A stretch of 64,000 nucleotides of DNA, from assembly GCF_038446525.1 (NCBI RefSeq), contig NZ_CP151792.1, positions 1,612,001-1,676,000 on the forward strand, read 5' to 3'. The position numbers were made by a program, and so were the translations under genes. Positions 1-9,289 of the stretch are shown in pieces (the first letter of the stretch is position 1; the number at the start of each line of letters is the position of its first letter). Under the pieces are notes generated by a model. That model was not told the origin of the DNA, made no database searches, and was given only the letters and a program-made list of their open reading frames with translations. Origin of the DNA: Methanolobus sp. ZRKC5. Its GTDB lineage: Archaea > Halobacteriota > Methanosarcinia > Methanosarcinales > Methanosarcinaceae.

Positions 1-937
1 GGACTTTTGTGGCACCAACACGTTTGACCTCAGGAGCAGGCCTTCTTTCCTTACGTTGTGGAAGGCGTGGGCCACGAGCATTATCATTCAGAGGTGCCTG
101 ATCCTTGACAACATATTTGTCAATTACCTGCTCAACTGGAACTTTTTGCCTTAGAGACCTTACAATCTCTTTCTGCACCAGTTCCTCAACACCCTTACCA
201 TCTGGTGCCCTTGCAATGTAGTCGATATTTGCGATCTGGACCAGTTCCTTGATGATAAGTTCTCCTCCGCGGTCACCATCTGTGAAAGCCGTCACTGTCT
301 CTTTTTTCTTAGTAAGCTCAGCAACTTCAGGAGGAACATTGGTACCACCTACGCAAATCGTGTTCTTAATACCGTATTTCAACAGGTTAAGAACATCTGC
401 ACGACCCTCAACAACGACAATTGCGTCAGATTCGAAAACTGCAGGACCGCATGGAACTTTGTTTTTGCCGAAATACTGCATTTCTTCAACCCTTACGGAC
501 TGACGTACCTCATCAGCGATTTCCTGAGATTCAGGTAGATTCTCGTCGAACATGCCGGTGAAAATGAACTTTGCCCTTTCAATGATCTGCTGGCGTTTTG
601 TTGCCCTAACATCCTCAATATGAGTTATCTCGATCTTTGCACTGCAAGGTCCGACCCTGTCTATGGTTTCCAGAGATGCTGCAAGGATAGAAGTCTCGAC
701 TTTATCGAGGCTTGAGGGAATAAGGATAGTTCCCCTTGTCTTACCGCCTTTTGCGTTGACAACAACCTCAATCCTTCCTATTCGCCCTGTTTTCTGAAGG
801 TCACGAAGATCAAGGTCAGAACCAAGCAAACCCTCGGTCTGGCCAAAAATAGCTCCGACTATATCAGGACGTTCTATTATTCCATCTGCGACTATCTTAG
901 AATGAATTATATATTTAGTAGTATCTGCATTTTGCAT
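1..937 (-). CDS. dnaG: Archaeal DnaG primase (3' end beyond window)
   Basis: Archaeal DnaG-type protein with a Toprim catalytic core, linked in archaea to primer synthesis and to the RNA exosome. The reading frame is open from an ATG at 937 to the window edge, giving 312 residues without a stop, so the C-terminus is missing. The N-terminal part (residues about 1-165) contains the archaeal-specific region. The Toprim domain spans about 170-250, with the motif VVEGRAD (Glu177) and the metal-binding motif FTDGDRGG (Asp220, Asp222). A proline/arginine-rich linker begins near residue 285. A GGAG ribosome-binding site lies about 9 bases upstream of the ATG. The gene is transcribed leftwards, away from a long AT-rich spacer. 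Identification is from the Toprim motifs and overall sequence; only the missing end is uncertain. Confidence 0.93.
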   Translation of the reverse strand, partial: MQNADTTKYIIHSKIVADGIIERPDIVGAIFGQTEGLLGSDLDLRDLQKTGRIGRIEVVVNAKGGKTRGTILIPSSLDKVETSILAASLETIDRVGPCSAKIEITHIEDVRATKRQQIIERAKFIFTGMFDENLPESQEIADEVRQSVRVEEMQYFGKNKVPCGPAVFESDAIVVVEGRADVLNLLKYGIKNTICVGGTNVPPEVAELTKKKETVTAFTDGDRGGELIIKELVQIANIDYIARAPDGKGVEELVQKEIVRSLRQKVPVEQVIDKYVVKDQAPLNDNARGPRLPQRKERRPAPEVKRVGATKV

Positions 938-1464
938 GATGATTCTCCGAATTTTTGTATGATGATACCAGAACAATTCGGAATACAAAAATAGCAAGTA
1001 GGCAACAACTAGCAAGACTTCATCATCTTGTCGAAAGGCCTGAAATGTGAAACTAAAAATTCAATGAATAAACATGAAGAATTCCACTTAATCCAAACCA
1101 ACGCCAAGCTAATAACAGCAGTAACTATGCACTTCGCATGTAATGTAAACATGCTACTCAAGCTGTTGCTGACAGTGGTCAATAAGCAGTATTTCCAAAT
1201 CCCTCATTGAATACTTGTAGCTTTTGACCTGTTAAGCACCTTTTATGTGATTAACGAATACCTAATCGGTAGATGATTCATATTGAATCGGTAGTGATTA
1301 CGAATAACTAAATTTGTATTGTTGAAAGATACCTTTGTTCGTAGTATCTGTATTATCTTGTTTTCAAGTATTAATGTAATCATAATGATGATTACGTTAA
1401 GTAATATAATTCAAAGTTTTATAAACTTATGGGTGATATTGAGAGCGGGATAGTTAAAAATAAC
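938..1464. other. AT-rich intergenic spacer, no gene seen
   Basis: This stretch lies between the divergent dnaG and the disulfide reductase. I find no open frame with a credible start and ribosome-binding site. One 60-codon frame at 1028-1210 begins with TTG and has no coding character. The nonamer AATCGGTAG occurs twice, about 20 bases apart, near 1255-1290. Otherwise I see only AT-rich sequence that presumably holds the dnaG promoter. Confidence 0.5.
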
Positions 1465-1658
1465 GTAACTATTCAGCCTGATAAAAACGCTATCAATAAC
1501 AATCTTGACAAAAAGTTGAAACGTAAATTTCATTAGGATCATTTATTTTGATTGTTGCTATTGATTGATTTTTTGATTGTTAGATTGTTAGTGAGCAGAC
1601 ATCTCTATTTCGATGAAATCAGTACCAATAGGCAAATCGTGCCAGGCTGAATAGTTAC
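1465..1658 (+). repeat. MITE copy 1 (194 bp, IS66-type ends)
   Basis: Non-coding 194-bp element with perfect 15-bp terminal inverted repeats (GTAACTATTCAGCCT at 1465-1479, its complement at 1644-1658). An 8-bp direct repeat AAAATAAC flanks it at 1457-1464 and 1659-1666, which is a clean target-site duplication. The same ends bound the IS66-family element at 53428-55049 and two further MITEs at 34027 and 61550. This copy is more diverged inside than the other two, suggesting an older insertion. It lies 81 bases upstream of the disulfide reductase start and may have displaced that gene's promoter. Confidence 0.93.
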
Positions 1659-1739
1659 AAAATAACAATACCCAATTTTGATTTGGACAGAATCTACCAG
1701 GGGAATAGAATTAATATCCAGATAAGCTTTTAGAAGAAT

Positions 1740-3110
1740 ATGCGAGAAAAAAAGACGAACAACGACAAAAAAGTGATTATAATAGGCGGTGGTGCAGTAG
1801 GAATGGCTGTAGCTACAAGCCTTACCCGTCACAGCAACTATTCTGTAACCGTGTTCTCTGAAGACAAACACACAGCATATAGCCAGTGTGGGATGCCTTT
1901 TGTCATTGGAAAGCAGATCAAGAATTTCGAATCGTTGATCCTGAGAGATAATAAGTTCTTCAAAGATATGGGAATAGACCTTCGACTTGAAAGCAGAGTA
2001 GATTCCATAGACATTGAAGGACAAAACATTAGCTCCAACGAACAAGAATACCACTTCGACAAACTTGTTATTGCCACAGGCAGCAAACCAAGGATACCCG
2101 GGAATATCCAGGGAACCTCACTTAAAAATGTATTCACCCTGAGAACGCTCTCAGATGCTATGAAAATAGAGGAAGCACTTGCTAAAGCATCAAGTGGTGT
2201 GATAATTGGAGGGGGAGCAATTGGTGCAGAACTTGCAGCAGCCATTTCCCAGAGGGACATAAGCACCATACTTCTCAACAGAAGTTCATCTATTCTCTCA
2301 CATAACATCGACCCTGACATGGCAGAATCAGTAAAGGAACATCTTGAATCCCTCGGAGTTAAAGTCATAACAGAACAGACACCTGAATCAATAAATGGAG
2401 AAACACATGCTGAATCCGTTACAATTGCTTCTACTAAATTTCCAGCAGACCTTGTAATAATATCCACAGGAATTGAACCAGAGAATGAACTGGCTTCCAG
2501 TGCAGGAATTGATATAGGAGATACCGGAGGGATAATTGTGAACAAATATTTGCACCCATCAGTTGGAGGAAAATTTCATCAGGACATTTTCTGTGGCGGA
2601 GAATGCGTAGAAGTCCATGAGCTTATCACCGGGAAACCAATGCTAAGCCAAATTGCAAGCACTGCAAGGAGGATGGCAGGAATCATAACGAACAATCTTA
2701 CTTCAAGCCCCGGTGAATTTGGCCCTATTCTCAATCCCTGGGTAGCTGTCATAGGAGAATTACAAGTTGGAACTACAGGGCTCACGTCAAAAGGAGCAAG
2801 GGAAAATAATATCAAAATAGTAACCGGCCTGGCAACTGGATCAACACGGGCAGATTACTATCCAGGAGGCAGTAAACTTTTTATCAAGCTAATATTCAGT
2901 GAAAGATATCTCGTTGGAGCCCAGGTAGTTGGAGGGGAAGGAGTAAAAGAACGTATTGATGCACTCACACTTGCCATCAAAAAAAGAACAAGCGTGGATG
3001 AACTGGCAAACATCGAGACCTGCTACGCTCCACCCGTATCAATGCTTATAGACCCTGTTAGTTTTGCTGCGAAGGGTGCGTTGAAAAAGATGCGTAAAAT
3101 AAGAAAATGA
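1740..3110 (+). CDS. FAD-dependent pyridine nucleotide-disulfide oxidoreductase (NADH oxidase / CoA-disulfide reductase type)
   Basis: Flavoprotein of the NADH oxidase/CoA-disulfide reductase family, a cytosolic enzyme using NAD(P)H to reduce a disulfide, polysulfide or oxygen; the exact substrate cannot be read from sequence. The FAD-binding Rossmann motif IIIGGGAVG is at residues about 13-21. The single redox cysteine of this family is Cys50 in SQCGMPF. The NAD(P)-binding motif VIIGGGAIGAELA is near residue 155. The second FAD motif (DIFCGGEC) and the C-terminal dimerisation domain with CYAPPVS complete a 456-residue, full-length protein. The last four bases (ATGA) overlap the rtcA start, so the two are probably co-transcribed. 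The ribosome-binding site (AGAAG) is weak. A MITE sits just upstream. Confidence 0.85.
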   Translation: MREKKTNNDKKVIIIGGGAVGMAVATSLTRHSNYSVTVFSEDKHTAYSQCGMPFVIGKQIKNFESLILRDNKFFKDMGIDLRLESRVDSIDIEGQNISSNEQEYHFDKLVIATGSKPRIPGNIQGTSLKNVFTLRTLSDAMKIEEALAKASSGVIIGGGAIGAELAAAISQRDISTILLNRSSSILSHNIDPDMAESVKEHLESLGVKVITEQTPESINGETHAESVTIASTKFPADLVIISTGIEPENELASSAGIDIGDTGGIIVNKYLHPSVGGKFHQDIFCGGECVEVHELITGKPMLSQIASTARRMAGIITNNLTSSPGEFGPILNPWVAVIGELQVGTTGLTSKGARENNIKIVTGLATGSTRADYYPGGSKLFIKLIFSERYLVGAQVVGGEGVKERIDALTLAIKKRTSVDELANIETCYAPPVSMLIDPVSFAAKGALKKMRKIRK

Positions 3111-4102
3111 TAGAAATAGATGGTTCCTACGGAGAAGGTGGAGGACAGATACTCAGGACAGCCGTTGCCCTTTCAGCTATTATTAAAGAAGATATCGAAA
3201 TAAATAATATACGTCATAATCGTCCAAAAAAAGGACTGAAAACCCAGCATCTCAAATCCATTGAGGCTGTTGCCATGATGTGTGATGCCGACATCAATGG
3301 ACTTTTTCCGGGCTCCACTCAGATATACTTTTCTCCATCGGAAATAAGGGGGGTTGAAACACACATACAGATTGGAACTGCAGGAAGTATTCCATTGCTC
3401 ATGCAGTCTATCATGCCAATAGCCGCTTATTCTCCAGAAAGGACAAAACTGAGAATAACTGGGGGAACCGATGTTGCATGGTCTCCATCAATAGACTACT
3501 TGAAAGAACTGACATTAAATGCTCTGTCAAAAATGGGGTACAAAGCAGATATAAGACTTATTGAACGTGGATATTACCCAAAAGGTGGAGGGGTCGCAGA
3601 AATAGAAATAAAACCTTCCACATTAAAAGGATTTGACTTTAAAACAGTGAAAAAGGAGATACATGGAGTATCACATTGTTCTAACCTGCCTGAACATGTC
3701 GCAAAAAGGCAGGCTGATTCTGCGCAGAAAGTGCTGGAAGAGAATGGAACAGATGTGCATATTGACATTGAAACAGAAAATTACCACTCAACCGGAAGCG
3801 GAATCACATTATGGTCTGGTCTTGCGGGATCTGTAAATACAGGAAAAAAAGGAATGCCTGCAGAAAAAGTAGGTAGTCAGGCAGCCCTGATATTGCTTGA
3901 TGAACTGAAATCCCGGGCAGCTGTTGATATTCATCTGGCTGACCAACTAATACCTTACATGGGACTTGCCGGAAGCGGATCATTTACCACAAGGGAGCTT
4001 ACACCGCATTGCCTGACAAACATCCACGTGACCGAACAGTTACTTGACGTACACTTCGTAATAAATAAAAGCAACGGCCTGATAAAAATATCCGTAGAAT
4101 GA
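3107..4102 (+). CDS. rtcA: RNA 3'-terminal phosphate cyclase
   Basis: RtcA converts an RNA 3'-phosphate to a 2',3'-cyclic phosphate using ATP through a covalent protein-AMP intermediate. The 331-residue length is normal for the family. The signature opening IEIDGSYGEGGGQILRTA is at residues 2-19. The adenylated histidine is expected in the C-terminal segment reading FTTRELTPHCLTNIHV. The gene overlaps the upstream disulfide reductase by 4 bases and converges on kptA with only three bases between stops. Together with kptA and the RNA ligase at 9290 this makes three RNA-end-processing genes within 7 kb. Identification is confident. Confidence 0.94.
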   Translation: MIEIDGSYGEGGGQILRTAVALSAIIKEDIEINNIRHNRPKKGLKTQHLKSIEAVAMMCDADINGLFPGSTQIYFSPSEIRGVETHIQIGTAGSIPLLMQSIMPIAAYSPERTKLRITGGTDVAWSPSIDYLKELTLNALSKMGYKADIRLIERGYYPKGGGVAEIEIKPSTLKGFDFKTVKKEIHGVSHCSNLPEHVAKRQADSAQKVLEENGTDVHIDIETENYHSTGSGITLWSGLAGSVNTGKKGMPAEKVGSQAALILLDELKSRAAVDIHLADQLIPYMGLAGSGSFTTRELTPHCLTNIHVTEQLLDVHFVINKSNGLIKISVE

Positions 4103-4105
4103 GGA

Positions 4106-4741
4106 TCATTCCTCAAGTTCTACAACACTGAGATATTCCGGTGGAATTCCCCTTGCAAGAACAATGTCAGCATTTACGGTAACAATATCGACCCCATCCT
4201 GCTGAGCAGCATTTGCATCTACCTCGATAATAACAGGGTTATCCGTGTGAACCGAAGCGGCTTCCTTTGATTTTTCAAATGAGGTACTAAGATGTACATA
4301 GCACTGCCTGATAGGGAAGATACCATTATCGAGCAACATGTCCGTCTCTTCCTGACTGACACCATAGTACAGGTAAGGCAGATCATTTTCAGGATAATCA
4401 GATATAAGGTCCACATCTACAGAGTGGCCATATCTTGCCCTTATGAAATTGTCCTCTATCTCATAACGCCCTTTCAGGTCAGATTCAACAAGTGAGATCA
4501 GACGCTCCATGGTTCCCCATTTATAGCGTTTTTTCATGACATCGCAAAGTTGACCCAGCCCTACCCAGCCTAGTGAGTCCATTTCAATACCCACGTCTTC
4601 AGGGAAGTGTCTCAATGCACCGGAAACAAACCTTCCAAGTCTCTCTTCCCGATCATCATCCAGCACATAACGTCCTTCTTCTCCACAATCAGGGCAGCTT
4701 TCTCCCCTGAAATAGCCATGCTCTTTACATTTACGGATCAT
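4106..4741 (-). CDS. kptA: RNA 2'-phosphotransferase, KptA/Tpt1 family
   Basis: KptA/Tpt1 enzymes remove an RNA 2'-phosphate by transferring it to NAD+. The protein (211 residues from the chosen start) opens with a zinc-finger-like CKEHGYFRGESCPDCG segment common in archaeal members. The catalytic domain follows, with RLGRFVSGALRH, the RARYGHS motif, YYGVSQE and the CYVHLST motif. Two ATGs further upstream (4759, 4822) are possible. However, the most upstream one lies beyond a TATA-like stretch (about 4765-4778), and the ATG at 4741 would sit at the expected transcription start, so a leaderless message from 4741 is favoured. It is convergent with rtcA, in keeping with shared RNA-repair roles. 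Confidence 0.9.
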   Translation of the reverse strand: MIRKCKEHGYFRGESCPDCGEEGRYVLDDDREERLGRFVSGALRHFPEDVGIEMDSLGWVGLGQLCDVMKKRYKWGTMERLISLVESDLKGRYEIEDNFIRARYGHSVDVDLISDYPENDLPYLYYGVSQEETDMLLDNGIFPIRQCYVHLSTSFEKSKEAASVHTDNPVIIEVDANAAQQDGVDIVTVNADIVLARGIPPEYLSVVELEE

Positions 4742-4938
4742 GATATCTTGCAAATACATCTTATAATTAATATATCTTATTAAAATGACGCAACAATCAC
4801 AATATAATTCATAAAATATCAAAATACCAGGATTTTTATAAACATCTTCGTTAGATTAATTATCTAAGAGAATACTAGACTAGTTGAAAGGTAAATGGAT
4901 GATTTTAATATATTCAATTCAGTTTTCAAGGTATTATC

Positions 4939-6066
4939 ATGGATGAGATAAATGACATATATGAAAAGCTCGGCGGCATCATCAGTAAAGAAGATTTTAC
5001 ACGTGAGGTTGAAGAGAAAGTAGAACAAATGAGCGGACTCTGCGACATCAGGACCGCCGCCATGCTTGTGGCCCACGACCATGGAGCCAGTGACACAGGA
5101 GAAAACCAATTGCAGAAAATATCAGGCATAACTCCAAGCAGTGGTAATATCAAGTTCATTGCAAAGGTCATGTCTGTTTTCCCTGCAAAGGAATTCAACC
5201 GAAATGACGGCACCGTTGGCAGAGTTGCAAATATCATTGTTGCAGACGAAACCGGATCTATACGCCTGACATTATGGGATGACAGGGCAGATCTTGTGAA
5301 GACAGGAAATATTGAAGTTGGCCAGAATTACCAGGTAGCCGGCTACGTCAAGGAAGGATATTCCGGTATTGAAGTAAATATAGGCAACAACGGGGTTCTT
5401 TGTGAAACAGATGAAAAAGTAGAAGCCCGCATCGATTCAAAAAAGATAGAAGATATCAAAAGTGGAATGGGTGACCTTAACATTCGTGGCAGGATCCTTG
5501 ATATAGCCGATATAAGAACATTCAACAAAAAAGATGGTACTGTCGGAAAAGTCGCAAACATTATGATCGGTGATGAAACAGGCAAAATAAGAGTGACACT
5601 CTGGGATGAGACTGCAGATCTTACAACAGAACTCCAGACAGATGACTCTGTAGAAATAATCAATGGATACGCAAAGGAGAACAATTTCAACCAGCAGGTA
5701 GAAATGCAGGTTGGAAATCGCAGTACTATCAGAAAAATCGAGGATGAAGTAGAGTTCAAGGAAGATTTCACATCCATAGCTGATATCATACCGGGAGAAT
5801 CATATTCCATATCAGGACAGGTGTCAGGACTTGGGGAAATGAAGGAATTCGATCGGGACGACGGGACTGTGAATATGGTTTCAAACATTTATGTCTCAGA
5901 TGATACCGGAAGGATACGAATTGCATTATGGGGCGACCATGCCCTCCTTGTAGACCAGCTAGATATCGATATGGCTGTGGAAATAATTGATGCATTCTCT
6001 AAATCCGGATTCAATGATGAAATAGAACTTAGTGCAGGAAACCGGACAAGAATAGTTGTTCGTTAA
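4939..6066 (+). CDS. Single-stranded DNA-binding protein RPA, three OB folds
   Basis: Archaeal replication protein A: binds single-stranded DNA during replication and repair. After an N-terminal helical segment (residues 1-60) there are three repeated OB folds at about 66-160, 170-265 and 275-375. Each carries the recurring pattern F(N/D)xxDGTVxxVxNIxVxDxTGxIRxxLW. No zinc finger is visible at the C-terminus, unlike some other methanogen RPA paralogues. TATA-like sequences lie near 4834 and 4905, the latter about 30 bases before the start. AAGG at 4928-4931 may serve as ribosome-binding site. The gene is monocistronic and divergent from kptA. Family assignment is firm; which paralogue number it corresponds to is not determined. 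Confidence 0.9.
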   Translation: MDEINDIYEKLGGIISKEDFTREVEEKVEQMSGLCDIRTAAMLVAHDHGASDTGENQLQKISGITPSSGNIKFIAKVMSVFPAKEFNRNDGTVGRVANIIVADETGSIRLTLWDDRADLVKTGNIEVGQNYQVAGYVKEGYSGIEVNIGNNGVLCETDEKVEARIDSKKIEDIKSGMGDLNIRGRILDIADIRTFNKKDGTVGKVANIMIGDETGKIRVTLWDETADLTTELQTDDSVEIINGYAKENNFNQQVEMQVGNRSTIRKIEDEVEFKEDFTSIADIIPGESYSISGQVSGLGEMKEFDRDDGTVNMVSNIYVSDDTGRIRIALWGDHALLVDQLDIDMAVEIIDAFSKSGFNDEIELSAGNRTRIVVR

Positions 6067-6279
6067 ATGAATTATATTTTATTAGAATGTCCGGCACATT
6101 CACTTTGAATTGTTCCGGAATCTTTTTTTTATTATAGCAACTTGTCTGCTGCTATTATCGGCAACATGCAAATCATATTAAAAAATCTACGAACACCTAT
6201 TTATACGATAAAAGTAACATTTTATCTAGTGGACTATGGGTAATTGATTCCTTTAATCCAGAATTTTGGGGTACATTTT

Positions 6280-6888
6280 ATGGTCTTGAAAGTTCAGGAT
6301 GACATTCAAACCGATGTCTCCATAATGGAGATTCATAATGAGATGTTGGTCAAGGAAATAATGTCAAAGCACGTTTTTGGCATTGATGTCACTGCTAGTG
6401 TCCTTGATGTTGCAAGGAAAATGGCGGAAAAAGATACAGGTAGCATCATCGTAAATGAAGACGGTGATAGTACCGGCATCATAACTGAACGTGACATAAT
6501 AATCAAAACGGTTGTCAGAAATGTACTCCCTGCAAAGATGACTGCCAGAGAGATCATGTCGACTCCTATTATAGCAACAAAACCGGCGACGAACATAATC
6601 GAAGCTGCTGAAATGATGGTGAGATCCAACATTCGCAGGCTTGCTGTGATGGAAGGTGACCAAATAATTGGAATGGTAACTGACAGGGATATAATAGCTA
6701 TTGCACCCGGTCTGAACACTATTCTGGAAGGTCTGATCGAACTACATCATGAGAATAACTATACTCAGGAACCGGAGCTTGAACGTGGCATATGCCAACG
6801 TTGCGGAGCTTTTGTTGACAGCCTGACGAATGTTAATGAATTGATGCTGTGTGAAGATTGTAAAGAAGAAGAAGGTTACTATGACTAG
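6280..6888 (+). CDS. CBS-domain pair protein with C-terminal zinc ribbon
   Basis: Predicted cytosolic regulatory protein of 202 residues. Two CBS motifs (about residues 25-80 and 90-145, reading EIMSKHVFG... and EIMSTPIIA...) form one Bateman module, a fold that usually binds adenine nucleotides or S-adenosylmethionine. The C-terminus carries CQRCG...LCEDC, a four-cysteine zinc ribbon. An in-frame ATG at 6244 exists, but the ATG at 6280 has GGGG about eight bases upstream and is preferred. It is the first of three CBS-only proteins in 3 kb. Ligand and partner are unknown. Confidence 0.85.
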   Translation: MVLKVQDDIQTDVSIMEIHNEMLVKEIMSKHVFGIDVTASVLDVARKMAEKDTGSIIVNEDGDSTGIITERDIIIKTVVRNVLPAKMTAREIMSTPIIATKPATNIIEAAEMMVRSNIRRLAVMEGDQIIGMVTDRDIIAIAPGLNTILEGLIELHHENNYTQEPELERGICQRCGAFVDSLTNVNELMLCEDCKEEEGYYD

Positions 6889-6935
6889 TCCTTTGACTTG
6901 GTATCTATTAAGAACGCTTCAAGTTGGTGAAATAA

Positions 6936-7088
6936 ATGTCTGTCCCGATATATCTTAAAAGAAGAAATGTATCGACTTTCAAAGCAACGCCTGGATTTAA
7001 GCTGGGAACAGTGATTAAAAACCGGGATATTGTGTTTGCTGGATCTACTGTTGCTATAAACAGGCATTGTACATTATCTGAGTTTTGA
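6936..7088 (+). CDS. Possible 50-residue small protein, unrecognised
   Basis: A short open frame begins at an ATG preceded by GGTG (about eight bases upstream) and encodes 50 residues opening MSVPIYLKRRNVSTF. It contains no motif I recognise. It lies in the gap between two CBS-protein genes, next to another decayed frame, so it may equally be the N-terminal remnant of a longer gene. Supported only by start context and frame length. Confidence 0.3.
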   Translation: MSVPIYLKRRNVSTFKATPGFKLGTVIKNRDIVFAGSTVAINRHCTLSEF

Positions 7089-7218
7089 AAGTGCGATCTT
7101 GCACTTACATGCAGAGTGTAATCAACCATGAGGCATGGATATCGTTCGCAAAACTTATTGAGATTATAAGAACATATCCTCAGTAATTTTGTTATGTTGT
7201 GGAATATAGTGGTTTAGA

Positions 7219-7485
7219 TTGATAATAAAATATCAGGTCAATGAACTGGAAATGAAGATAATGGGATTCCAGAGAAAAGACCCCGGATTGCTGACAACTT
7301 CAGTGCTTACTATGATCAAATCAGATGATACAACCATATCAACTGATATTATGACTTAATTAGGAGGTGGAAAAGAAAACCCGATTGCAAACGGGAATTG
7401 TCACAAATGTGGCTTTCATGAAAAAATGATAGATGGATCTGTTTTCATGAAACATAAACAGATTCACAGACAAGTATATGATTAG
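7219..7485 (+). pseudogene. Remnant of a small zinc-finger protein with an in-frame stop
   Basis: One reading frame is open from about 7210 to 7485 except for a single TAA at 7357-7359. Before the stop it reads MKIMGFQRKDPGLLTTSVL and so on. After the stop it encodes a plausible metal-binding tail with NCHKCGFHEK followed by FMKHKQIHRQ (a CxxC-x(n)-HxxxH arrangement). Continuity of frame on both sides of one stop, and the zinc-finger-like end, suggest a gene disabled by a nonsense change. A chance pairing of two short frames remains possible. The only starts available are TTG 7219 or internal ATGs (7252). Confidence 0.35.
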
Positions 7486-7609
7486 AAACAAAAAGAGCAC
7501 ATCGATCCGCTGAAACTGGAAATGATGAGTTCTTTGATGGATAATAGATTAAATATATCCTGCAGGCTTGTCCTGATGAAAGGTCAAGCTTCCAAAAAGG
7601 AGGAACAAC

Positions 7610-8449
7610 ATGAATGTGAAAGACATTATGAGTTCACCGGTCTTTACCATAGCACCGGAAGAAACCGTAGCGCATGCAAGAAACCTGATGCTTAAGCACA
7701 AGATCAGCACCCTGGTGGTTGCTCAGAATGAAGAAATGATTGGTATTATCACAAAGACAGACCTTGGAAAAAGGCTTGCACAAGCCGAACCCATGTGGAG
7801 AAGAAGACCAATTGATAAAATTCCTGTAAACATGGTGATGCATGAAAACCCCATCACAATATACCCAGGTGCTTCTGTGACCCAGGCAATCGATCTGATG
7901 ATGGAGAATGGTATAAACTCACTGGCCGTAGTGAACAGGGAAGTAGTTGGTATAATAACTGGAACTGACATTATGAAATACTTCTCTGAGCAGGATGTGA
8001 AAACTAAAATTTCAGAAGTAATGACAGAAGATATCGTGTTTGTCCACAGACATCACACTATCAATCATGTAATCCATGAAATGGAGGAGAACAAGACAAA
8101 CCGTGTTATCGTTACAGATGATTCTGATGAAGCTGTTGGAATGATAACAACAAGCAACGTGGCATTCAATATAATGGCTGACAATGAAGGAAAACTTCCA
8201 TCAAAGAGTATAAAGATGACCAGGCGTTCAACTCCTGCTGGTCAGAAGGAATATCGCTACGTAAAAGAAGTTCCTCTTGTTTCCGAAGATATAATGTCAG
8301 AGCTCCCACCAGCTGTAGATATCAAGAACAAGGCAGTGTATGCAGCAAAGATGATGCTATCAGAACACACTATTGCCCTACCGGTTGTTAATGATGGGAA
8401 AATTATTGGCCTTATCAGCAGGAGAGACATACTTAAAGCAGTACAGTAA
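7610..8449 (+). CDS. CBS-domain protein with four CBS motifs
   Basis: A 279-residue protein made almost only of CBS motifs. Four copies begin near residues 4, 75, 132 and 222 (DIMSSPVFTI, MVMHENPITI, EVMTEDIVFV, DIMSELPPAV), forming two Bateman modules. A charged linker near 190-220 separates the last copy. Such proteins sense adenine nucleotides or similar ligands and usually control a partner. A strong GGAGGAAC site precedes the ATG. The gene is followed after 45 bases by another four-CBS protein, then the RNA ligase and the SelB-like GTPase, all in one direction and probably one operon. No catalytic domain is present. Confidence 0.87.
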   Translation: MNVKDIMSSPVFTIAPEETVAHARNLMLKHKISTLVVAQNEEMIGIITKTDLGKRLAQAEPMWRRRPIDKIPVNMVMHENPITIYPGASVTQAIDLMMENGINSLAVVNREVVGIITGTDIMKYFSEQDVKTKISEVMTEDIVFVHRHHTINHVIHEMEENKTNRVIVTDDSDEAVGMITTSNVAFNIMADNEGKLPSKSIKMTRRSTPAGQKEYRYVKEVPLVSEDIMSELPPAVDIKNKAVYAAKMMLSEHTIALPVVNDGKIIGLISRRDILKAVQ

Positions 8450-8494
8450 GCATCGAATAACCAGAAAAGTGAAATAAAGATCAGAGGAATGACA

Positions 8495-9271
8495 ATGGAA
8501 GTAAAGGATATAATGGCAGAACCACTGGTAGTAGATAAATCAGACACTATTTCCCATGCACTTGACATTATGGACAAGAAAGGGACAAGACGTCTTCTGG
8601 TAAGACACGATGATAAGCTGCTTGGCGTACTTACCATGAGAAACCTTACAAGGGAACTCGGAACTCGTAAAAAAGGAAGTAAGCCAGCTTCTTCCCTGCA
8701 TGTAGCAACAGCAATATCAGATAATTTCACAAAAGTACTGCCGGATACGAAGGCAACCGATGCTATCACGCTGATGGTAAAGAACGGAGGAGTGATAGTT
8801 GTTATGGAGAATGACAAGATTCTTGGTTGGGTGACTCCTAACGAGATACTCAAGAACAACATTTTCAGCGGGTATGCCGGAGAGATAATGCAACCGGATC
8901 CTATTGTAGCAAGTCCTGCAGACCGTGTCAGCCATGTAAGAAGACTTATGCTTGACAACAATGTTGGAAGAATACCTATCATAGAAGGTGACAAACTTGT
9001 TGGAATGGTAACGGAAACGGATATTGCAACAGCCATGCGCTCTTTCCGTGACCTGGTCGAAGGCAGTAAACAGGATTCCCGTATAAAGAATCTTATTGTC
9101 GAGGATATTATAAAGATGAGTGTAAAAACAGTCTACACAAACACCTCAACAACTGATGCAGCAAAAATGATGCTAGAAGAGAATCTTGGAGGACTGCCCG
9201 TTATCAACCTTGAAGGTCAGATGGTTGGGCTAATAACCAGAAGAAGCATTATCAGAGGAATGGCACAGTAA
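8495..9271 (+). CDS. CBS-domain protein with four CBS motifs
   Basis: A 258-residue CBS-only protein, a paralogue of its upstream neighbour. CBS motifs begin near residues 3, 62, 125 and 195 ([10 protein letters not shown], ...[30 protein letters not shown]). The start was placed at the second ATG (8495) because AGAGGA abuts the first ATG (8489) and is correctly spaced for the second. It lies 45 bases after the preceding CBS gene and 18 bases before the RNA ligase, so co-transcription is likely. Ligand and partner are unknown; the context suggests a link to RNA ligation or translation, which is inference. Confidence 0.86.
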   Translation: MEVKDIMAEPLVVDKSDTISHALDIMDKKGTRRLLVRHDDKLLGVLTMRNLTRELGTRKKGSKPASSLHVATAISDNFTKVLPDTKATDAITLMVKNGGVIVVMENDKILGWVTPNEILKNNIFSGYAGEIMQPDPIVASPADRVSHVRRLMLDNNVGRIPIIEGDKLVGMVTETDIATAMRSFRDLVEGSKQDSRIKNLIVEDIIKMSVKTVYTNTSTTDAAKMMLEENLGGLPVINLEGQMVGLITRRSIIRGMAQ

Positions 9272-9289
9272 AGAACCAGGTGTCTGGGG

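Noticed and set aside
1028-1210. 60-codon frame upstream of the first MITE
   Set aside because: Starts with TTG, has no ribosome-binding site and no coding character.
1605-2545. Two long minus-strand open frames over the disulfide reductase gene (149 and 235 codons)
   Set aside because: They lie opposite a protein with full FAD/NAD motifs, lack ribosome-binding sites and give hydrophobic or Ser-rich nonsense typical of antisense frames.
4742-4822. Longer N-terminus for KptA
   Set aside because: The extension is hydrophobic, lies over a TATA-like stretch and is not part of the family's zinc-finger start.
8257-9036. 259-codon minus-strand frame opposite the CBS gene
   Set aside because: Antisense shadow of two well supported CBS genes; composition is that of reversed coding sequence.
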